Source of the DNA: Streptomyces sp. 840.1
Lineage (GTDB): Bacteria; Actinomycetota; Actinomycetes; Streptomycetales; Streptomycetaceae
Direction: 5' to 3'
Assembly (NCBI RefSeq): GCF_003751445.1
Contig: NZ_RJUU01000001.1
Span: 5,699,060-5,763,059 of the forward strand
DNA length: 64,000 bases
Position numbers and translations under genes: made by a program. The notes under the pieces were generated by a model, which worked only from the letters and a program-made list of their open reading frames with translations, was not told the DNA's origin and searched no databases. Shown piece by piece: positions 58,342-64,000 of this stretch (its first letter is position 1; every line of letters begins with the position of its first letter).

Positions 58342-59355
58342 GTGGCAAGGGTTCGGACAGGGGTACGTGCGATGGGCGCCGTGCTTGCGGCGGTGCTCGG
58401 GGCTTCCCTCATGGGATGCAGCAGCACCGGCGGCAAGCGGGCGGAGGACCGGGCGGCGCAGGCCGCCGCCGAGGGCCGGTCCGCGGTGAACACGCCCCGC
58501 TGGACCTTCGCCATGGTCACCCACTCGGGCGACGGCGACACCTTCTGGGACATCGTCCAGAAGGGCGCCAAGATGGCGGCGGGCAAGGACAACATCAACT
58601 TCCTGTACTCGCACAACGACGAGGCGCAGCAGCAGGCGCAGCTGGTCCAGGCCGCCATCGACAAGAAGGTCGACGGGCTGATCGTCACGCTCGCCAAGCC
58701 CGACGCCATGAAGGACGTCGTCGCCAAGGCCACCAAGGCCGGCATCCCGGTGATCACGGTGAACTCGGGCGTCGCGGAGTCCAAGCAGTTCGGCGCGCTC
58801 ACCCACATCGGCCAGGACGAGTCCATCGCCGGTGAGGCCGTCGGCGACGAGCTCAACAAGCGCGGCCGCAAGAAGGCCCTGTGCATCCTGCACGAGCAGG
58901 GCAACGTGGGCCACGAGCAGCGCTGCGCCGGAGCGAAGAAGGCCTTCGACGGGCAGATCCAGAACCTGTACGTCGAGGGCACCAACATGCCGGACGTCCA
59001 GGCCTCCATCGAGGCGAAGCTCCAGGCCGACAAGGACATCGACGCGGTCGTCACCCTCGGCGCGCCGTTCGCGGACGCCGCCGTCAAGGCGAAGCAGACC
59101 GCCGGCAGCAAGGCCGAGATCGACACCTTCGACCTGAACGCCAAGGTCGCGGCCGAGCTGAAGGCCAAGACCCTCGGCTTCGCCGTCGACCAGCAGCCCT
59201 ACCTCCAGGGTTACGAGGCCGTCGACCTGCTCTGGCTCTACCGCTACAACCGCAACGTGCTCGGCGGCGGCCGCCCCGTCCTGACCGGCCCGCAGGTCAT
59301 CACCTCCGCCGACGCCGCCCAGCTCGCCGAGTACGCGGACCGGGGAACCCGATGA
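58342..59355 (+). CDS. Sugar-binding lipoprotein (Peripla_BP_4)
   Basis: 337 aa from GTG 58342; the frame is open further upstream without features. Signal with lipobox LGASLMGC (Cys about 26), then a RbsB-like two-lobe fold: [76 protein letters not shown] and [20 protein letters not shown]. It captures a monosaccharide or inositol-type compound for the CUT2 importer encoded next. Confidence 0.92.
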   Translation: MARVRTGVRAMGAVLAAVLGASLMGCSSTGGKRAEDRAAQAAAEGRSAVNTPRWTFAMVTHSGDGDTFWDIVQKGAKMAAGKDNINFLYSHNDEAQQQAQLVQAAIDKKVDGLIVTLAKPDAMKDVVAKATKAGIPVITVNSGVAESKQFGALTHIGQDESIAGEAVGDELNKRGRKKALCILHEQGNVGHEQRCAGAKKAFDGQIQNLYVEGTNMPDVQASIEAKLQADKDIDAVVTLGAPFADAAVKAKQTAGSKAEIDTFDLNAKVAAELKAKTLGFAVDQQPYLQGYEAVDLLWLYRYNRNVLGGGRPVLTGPQVITSADAAQLAEYADRGTR

Positions 59356-60404
59356 CCGCGGCCTCCGGATCGTCGTCGCCCGCCGGGACGGACGAGCGGC
59401 TGCTGCGCACCTCACCGCTGCGCAAGCTGCTCGGCCGCCCCGAGCTGGGCTCGGTCGTCGGCGCGCTGGCCGTCTTCCTCTTCTTCGCGATCGTCGCCGA
59501 CAGCTTCCTGCGCGCCACCAGCTTCGGCACCGTGCTGTACGCGGCCTCCACCATCGGGATCATGGCCGCGCCGGTGGCGCTGTTGATGATCGGCGGCGAG
59601 TTCGACCTGTCGGCGGGGGTGATGGTCACCAGCTCCGCACTGATCTCGTCGATGTTCAGCTACCAGATGACGGCCAACGTCTGGGTCGGCGTCTTCGTGT
59701 CGCTGCTGGTCACGCTCGCCATCGGCGCGTTCAACGGCTTCATGCTGACGCGCACCAAACTGCCGAGCTTCATCATCACGCTCGGCACCTTCCTGATGCT
59801 GACCGGCCTGAACCTCGGCTTCACCAAGCTGATCAGCGGCACCGTCTCGACGAAGACCATCGGCAACATGGAGGGCTTCCCCTCCGCCCGCAAGCTCTTC
59901 GCCTCCTACTGGACCGTCGGCGGCGTCGAGCTGAAGGTGACCATCCTGTGGTGGGCCGTGCTCGTCGCAGTCGCCACCTGGATCCTGCTCCGTACCCGCT
60001 TCGGCAACTGGATCTACGCCGTCGGCGGCGGCGCCGACGCGGCGCGCGCGGTCGGTGTCCCGGTCATCCGGACCAAGATCGGGCTCTACCTCGGGGTGGC
60101 CTTCGCCGCCTGGGTCTCCGGACAGCACCTGCTGTTCAGCTACGACGTGGTGCAGTCCGGCGAGGGTGTCGGCAACGAGCTGATCTACATCATCGCGGCC
60201 GTCATCGGCGGCTGCCTGATCACCGGCGGCTACGGCTCCGCGATCGGCTCGGCGGTCGGCGCCTTCATCTTCGGCATGACCAGCAAGGGCATCGTGTACG
60301 CGGAGTGGAACCCGGACTGGTTCAAATTCTTCCTCGGAGCGATGCTGCTCCTGGCCACCCTGCTCAACGCATGGGTACGCAAGCGCGCGGAGGCGACGAA
60401 ATGA
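59352..60404 (+). CDS. CUT2-family sugar ABC permease
   Basis: 350 aa, ATGA overlap with the binding-protein gene. RbsC-like: about ten membrane helices, [60 protein letters not shown]. It is followed with 4-bp overlap by the ATPase gene. Confidence 0.93.
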   Translation: MTAASGSSSPAGTDERLLRTSPLRKLLGRPELGSVVGALAVFLFFAIVADSFLRATSFGTVLYAASTIGIMAAPVALLMIGGEFDLSAGVMVTSSALISSMFSYQMTANVWVGVFVSLLVTLAIGAFNGFMLTRTKLPSFIITLGTFLMLTGLNLGFTKLISGTVSTKTIGNMEGFPSARKLFASYWTVGGVELKVTILWWAVLVAVATWILLRTRFGNWIYAVGGGADAARAVGVPVIRTKIGLYLGVAFAAWVSGQHLLFSYDVVQSGEGVGNELIYIIAAVIGGCLITGGYGSAIGSAVGAFIFGMTSKGIVYAEWNPDWFKFFLGAMLLLATLLNAWVRKRAEATK

Positions 60405-61264
60405 CGGCCCCCACGGCACCGGACGTGCCGCAGGACACCGATCCGCGGGCGCTGGTCGAGCTCGACCACGTCAGTAAGTTCTACGGCAACATCAAGGCGC
60501 TGGAGGACGTCTCGCTGGAGGTGCACGCGGGCGAGATCTCCTGCGTCCTCGGTGACAACGGCGCCGGCAAGTCCACCCTGATCAAGATCATCGCGGGGCT
60601 GCACCGGCACGACGCCGGAAGCTTCCTCGTGGACGGCGAGGAAACCACGCTCGCCAACCCGCGCGACGCCCTGGACCGGGGCATCGCCACGGTCTACCAG
60701 GACCTCGCGGTCGTCCCGCTGATGCCGGTCTGGCGGAACTTCTTCCTCGGCTCCGAGCCGACCACCGGCGTGGGCCCCTTCAAGCGCCTCGACGTCCGCC
60801 TGATGCGTGAGACGACCCGCTCCGCGCTGCTGCGGATGGGCATCGACCTGCGCGACGTCGACCAGCCCATCGGCACCCTGTCCGGCGGCGAGCGCCAGTG
60901 CGTGGCCATCGCACGGGCGGTCCACTTCGGCGCCAAGGTGCTCGTCCTGGACGAGCCGACCGCGGCGCTCGGCGTCAAGCAGTCCGGCGTCGTCCTCAAG
61001 TACGTCGCCGCCGCCAGGGACGCCGGGCTCGGCGTGGTCCTCATCACGCACAACCCGCACCACGCGTATCTGGTCGGTGACCGCTTCGTACTGCTCAAGC
61101 GTGGCGCCATGGCCGGCAGCCACACCAAGGGCGGCATCACGCTGGACGAGCTCACCCGCCAGATGGCGGGCGGCAGCGAGCTGGAGGAGCTCAGCCACGA
61201 GCTGGAGCGGACCCCCGGCCCGGACCTGCGGGGCGGCCCCGCCGCGAAGCACGACACCCCGTAG
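60401..61264 (+). CDS. CUT2-family sugar ABC ATPase, single-domain
   Basis: 287 aa with one ABC domain: Walker [10 protein letters not shown] (about 49-57), Q-loop [11 protein letters not shown], signature [15 protein letters not shown], Walker [14 protein letters not shown]-loop ITHNPHH. RbsA-type proteins usually carry two fused domains; this type with one domain is common in actinomycetes and should act as homodimer. The signature is slightly modified (ERQCVAIA) but complete. Confidence 0.94.
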   Translation: MTAPTAPDVPQDTDPRALVELDHVSKFYGNIKALEDVSLEVHAGEISCVLGDNGAGKSTLIKIIAGLHRHDAGSFLVDGEETTLANPRDALDRGIATVYQDLAVVPLMPVWRNFFLGSEPTTGVGPFKRLDVRLMRETTRSALLRMGIDLRDVDQPIGTLSGGERQCVAIARAVHFGAKVLVLDEPTAALGVKQSGVVLKYVAAARDAGLGVVLITHNPHHAYLVGDRFVLLKRGAMAGSHTKGGITLDELTRQMAGGSELEELSHELERTPGPDLRGGPAAKHDTP

Positions 61265-61388
61265 TCAGCGGGGCCGCCGACCCCGTCCGGCAGCCCCGCC
61301 GCCCCGGCAGTGGCAGAATCGGGGCCGACGGGCGCCGCCCGCCGCCGGGATCAGACCGACCCCGGCCACCCCCGACCCCCCAGGGACG

Positions 61389-62552
61389 ATGAGCACGTAC
61401 CGCGACTTCACGCACCGCGGCTCCGCCCGCGCCACCGTCCTGCGGACCGTCGGCACCCGGGAGCGGCGCTCGCACCTCACCGCGCCGCGGGTCCCCACCG
61501 TCGGCATCGACATCGGGGGGACGAAGGTGATGGCCGGCGTCGTCGACGCCGACGGCAACATCCTGGAGACCCTGCGCACCGAGACGCCCGACAAGTCCAA
61601 GAGCCCCAAGGTCGTCGAGGACACCATCGTCGAGCTGGTCCTCGACCTCTCCGACCGCCACGACGTGCACGCGGTGGGCATCGGCGCGGCCGGCTGGGTC
61701 GACGCGGACCGGTCCAAGGTGCTGTTCGCCCCCCACCTCGCCTGGCGCGACGAACCCCTGCGCGACGCCATCGCCTCCCGGCTGGTCGTCCCGGTCATGG
61801 TCGACAACGACGCCAACACCGCCGCCTGGGCCGAATGGCGCTTCGGCGCCGGCCGGGGCGAGGACCACCTCGTCATGATCACACTGGGTACCGGCATCGG
61901 CGGCGCCATCCTGGAGGACGGTCAGGTCAAGCGGGGCAAGTACGGCGTCGCCGGTGAGTTCGGCCACATGCAGGTGGTGCCCGGCGGCCACCGCTGCCCC
62001 TGCGGCAACCGGGGCTGCTGGGAGCAGTACAGCTCCGGGAACGCCCTCGTCCGCGAGGCCAGGGAACTGGCCGCCGCGGACTCCCCGGTGGCCCACGGAA
62101 TCATCGAGCGGGTCAAGGGCAACATCCCCGACATCACCGGACCGCTCATCACCGAACTGGCCCGCGAGGGCGATGCGATGTGCATCGAACTCCTCCAGGA
62201 CATCGGCCAGTGGCTCGGCGTCGGCATCGCCAATCTGGCCGCCGCGCTCGACCCCTCCTGCTTCGTCATCGGAGGCGGTGTCAGCGCCGCCGACGACCTG
62301 CTGATCGGACCGGCCAGGGACGCCTTCAAACGCCACCTCACCGGCCGCGGCTACCGGCCCGAGGCGCGGATCGCGAAAGCGCAGCTCGGCCCCGAGGCGG
62401 GTATGGTCGGCGCCGCCGACCTCGCCAGACTGGTGGCCCGCAGGTTCCGCCGTACCAACCGCCGCCGCGTCGAGCGGTACGAGCGGTACGCGCAGATCTA
62501 CGACCAGGCAGCGAGCACCATCCGTAACACTCGCAACACCCGCACTTCCTAG
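61389..62552 (+). CDS. ROK-family sugar kinase (glucokinase-like)
   Basis: 387 aa from ATG 61389. An N-terminal extension of about 37 residues without an HTH precedes the ATP motif GIDIGGTKVM (about 39-48); then DNDANTAAWAEW with the catalytic Asp, GTGIGGAI, and the ROK zinc motif GHRCPCGNRGCWEQY (about 201-215). It phosphorylates a hexose, probably the sugar brought in by the importer encoded upstream. The lack of HTH argues for kinase rather than repressor. The C-terminus is basic. Confidence 0.92.
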   Translation: MSTYRDFTHRGSARATVLRTVGTRERRSHLTAPRVPTVGIDIGGTKVMAGVVDADGNILETLRTETPDKSKSPKVVEDTIVELVLDLSDRHDVHAVGIGAAGWVDADRSKVLFAPHLAWRDEPLRDAIASRLVVPVMVDNDANTAAWAEWRFGAGRGEDHLVMITLGTGIGGAILEDGQVKRGKYGVAGEFGHMQVVPGGHRCPCGNRGCWEQYSSGNALVREARELAAADSPVAHGIIERVKGNIPDITGPLITELAREGDAMCIELLQDIGQWLGVGIANLAAALDPSCFVIGGGVSAADDLLIGPARDAFKRHLTGRGYRPEARIAKAQLGPEAGMVGAADLARLVARRFRRTNRRRVERYERYAQIYDQAASTIRNTRNTRTS

Positions 62553-62566
62553 GGACCCCCAGAGCC

Positions 62567-63161
62567 ATGACCGCAGCCGAGCACCCCGTCGTGCCGCGTC
62601 AGTCCCGCCGCCCGAGCAGGGCGACGGGCGGCTGCCCGAGGACCGGCGCAGAACGATCCGCCGGCGCCTGATCACGGCGACCATCATCGTGCTGCTCATC
62701 GGGATCCCGGCCGGATACCTGCTGATCTCCGCGAGCCAGAGCCGCCGCTCCGGCGAGGACAAGGCCGCCGAGGCCGCGGCGCAGGGGCTCCGCGAGGGCT
62801 GGCCGTCCCGGATGCTGCGCCGGATCTTCGAGGTGCCGATCCCGTGGGACGCGCAGGACGTCGAGTACTACGAGACCAACAACTGGAAGGCCAGCCGGAT
62901 GTACGTGCAGTTCCGCACGTCCTCCAACGGTCTCGACCGCTTCCTGACCAACGTCGGCACCGGCCGCGCGGCCCTGACCGAGGGCAGGATCACCGTCGGC
63001 GCCCGCGACACGAAGGTCGCGGGCTGGTACTTCGGCGAAGGCGTCGCGTGGTCGGGCACCACGCACACCAACAAGGACCCGCGCCCCACCCAGGACATCA
63101 CCGTCGACATGACCGACCCGATGGCCCCGGTCGTGTACGTCGTGTCCGCAGCCACCCCTGA
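62567..63161 (+). pseudogene. Frameshifted single-pass membrane protein of unknown function
   Basis: From ATG 62567 the first 13 codons read well, then the frame hits a stop; the good coding continues in another frame from about 62605 (PPPEQGDGRLPEDRRRTIRR and on) without any start codon of its own. A second shift near the CCCC run at 63155-63158 is needed to reach TGA 63159-63161, just ahead of the terminator; otherwise the frame reads through the hairpin into the next gene. Adding one base at each point gives about 198 aa with a membrane helix (LITATIIVLLIGIPAGYLLI) and a beta-rich outer domain (FEVPIPWDAQDVEYYETNNW). Family not recognised. Either a sequence error or a decayed gene. Confidence 0.65.
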
Positions 63162-63207
63162 CGCTCCCGGGCCGGGCTGGTCCGGCTCGGCGCGAGACGC
63201 GGGAGAA

Positions 63208-63231
63208 CCCCGTCGGCCGGAGCCGACGGGG
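63208..63231. terminator. Terminator between convergent right-end genes
   Basis: CCCCGTCGGC (63208-63217), CGGA loop, GCCGACGGGG (63222-63231): perfect 10-bp stem between convergent ends. Confidence 0.8.
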
Positions 63232-63254
63232 GTCCCGCGGACGGCTGCGCGAGG

Positions 63255-64000
63255 TCAGACGCGGTCTGCCGCGATCAGGAGGTACTGGAAGGACCCGTCC
63301 TTGTACGAGTTGATGAACGCGTCCTCGATCCCCGTCACCAGCGAGGACGTGGCCCGCAGCTCCCAGTAGGGCAGGGTGTCGGGGGTGAGGTCGATGATGG
63401 TCTGGGGCACCAGCCGGTTGTCGGCCATGGCGCGGAGGTACTCCCGGCGCGAGTGGATGTTGCACTCGAAGTGCGCGTTGATCTGCGAGACCCACTTCGA
63501 GGGCTGGCCGTACCGCGGGTTCCAGCAGCCGGTGATGGTCACGTAGCGGCCACCGATCTCCAGGACGCGGGAGTGCTCCGCGAACAGGTCGTGGAGGTCG
63601 ACGTACATGCTCGACTCGTTGTTCCAGGAGGCCGCCGCCGACCCGGTCTCGAACGGGGTGGCCAGCATGTTGCAGACGCGCGCCCGGACATGGTCCTGGA
63701 GGCCGAGCTCGCCGGCCCGGCCGTTGGCGAAGTCGGCCTGCTTGGCGGAGAGCGTGACGCCCTCGACCTTGCACCCGAAGCGCTGGTGGCCATCACCATC
63801 GAGCCGCCGCGGCCGCAGCCGGCGTCCAGCAGGGTGTCCTCGCGCCCGATGTCCCCGAGGTGGCCCAGGAGGAACTCGGCCTGGGCCGACTCCAGTCGGT
63901 GGAGTTCGGAGATCAGCTTCTTCTCGCTCGCGCCGTCCCCGGCGTCACCGAGCGCCGAGGTGTCCACCGCACCGATGCCGTAGTGGTGGTGGTAGAGCCC
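63255..64000 (-). pseudogene. Geranyl diphosphate 2-C-methyltransferase, frameshifted and cut by the right edge
   Basis: Class I SAM methyltransferase of 2-methylisoborneol biosynthesis. Entering from the right edge, GLYHHHYGIGAVDTSALGDA leads to ESAQAEFLLGHLGDIGREDT and the SAM motif LLDAGCGRGGSM; after VMA the frame shifts. Continuing in the other frame gives KVEGVTLSAKQADFANG, then NMLATPFETGSAAASWNNES, YVTITGCWNPRYGQPSKWVS and the C-terminal INSYKDGSFQYLLIAADRV. One missing base near 63788 (GG for GGG on the plus strand, so GCC CAC CAG becomes GCCACCAG) explains the break. The enzyme makes 2-methyl-GPP for the terpene cyclase, which would lie beyond the edge. A sequencing error is as likely as real loss. 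Confidence 0.85.

Noticed and set aside
62689..63369. 226-aa intact membrane protein
   Set aside because: It would begin inside the membrane helix, without a ribosome site, and run through a terminator into the convergent methyltransferase gene; a frameshifted longer gene explains the sequence better.

Overview
The window is about 72% GC, with strong G/C bias at third codon positions, GTG/TTG starts, many 4-bp start/stop overlaps and typical actinomycete families (conservon, GH46 chitosanases, DasR-like elements, CYP107-type P450s, 2-methylisoborneol methyltransferase). It is a Streptomyces chromosome segment. The order of the purine/allantoin/glyoxylate genes and the flanking transporter-ROK cluster resembles the Streptomyces coelicolor SCO62xx region as I recall it; this was not checked by alignment.

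Layout. (1) 1-5.2 kb, minus strand: a conservon (cvnA-B-C-D plus a CYP157-like P450 lacking the ExxR motif) followed by a small coupled ORF and a DMATS-type aromatic prenyltransferase cut by the left edge. (2) 5.2-6.0 kb: gene-poor, with two long palindromes. (3) 6.0-9.6 kb, minus: catalase, tartronate semialdehyde reductase, hydroxypyruvate isomerase. (4) 9.7-18.4 kb: secreted GH16 protein, GH20 hexosaminidase, sugar ABC importer with divergent GntR regulator, Tat-exported lactonase-like protein. (5) 18.5-25.7 kb, plus: thiamine-binding-like protein, HTH protein, uric acid operon (OHCU decarboxylase, HIU hydrolase, uricase), two NCS2 purine permeases, 8-oxoguanine/guanine deaminase. (6) 25.8-34.9 kb: tandem GH46 chitosanases with a CsnR-like operator, fibronectin-III lipoprotein, M20 peptidase with YfcC transporter, GH18 chitinase behind DasR-like boxes. 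(7) 35-45 kb: malate synthase, MocA-like nucleotidyltransferase, two-component system with divergent ABC exporter, IclR (AllR-like) regulator, allantoinase. (8) 45-53.9 kb: small oxidoreductases, TetR, EamA exporter, a second two-component system. (9) 53.9-58 kb: CYP107-type P450, hotdog thioesterase, second CYP107-type P450, Gfo/Idh/MocA dehydrogenase. (10) 58.3-62.6 kb: sugar ABC importer plus ROK kinase. (11) right end: a frameshifted membrane protein and a frameshifted, edge-truncated geranyl diphosphate 2-C-methyltransferase.

The scattered purine genes form one pathway: permeases, deaminase, uricase, HIU hydrolase and OHCU decarboxylase give allantoin; allantoinase opens it; the resulting glyoxylate is consumed by malate synthase or, via glyoxylate carboligase (not in the window), by hydroxypyruvate isomerase and tartronate semialdehyde reductase. 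Two 15-bp palindromes recur in these promoters. TCAACA-N3-TGTTGA lies upstream of katA, uraD, aceB and allB, overlapping the predicted -35 in the first three. TTCCG-N5-CGGAA lies just upstream of the predicted -10 at hyi, aceB and the IclR gene. This suggests a two-input regulon that also recruits catalase, presumably against the hydrogen peroxide made by uricase.

No tRNA, rRNA, CRISPR array or complete insertion sequence was seen.
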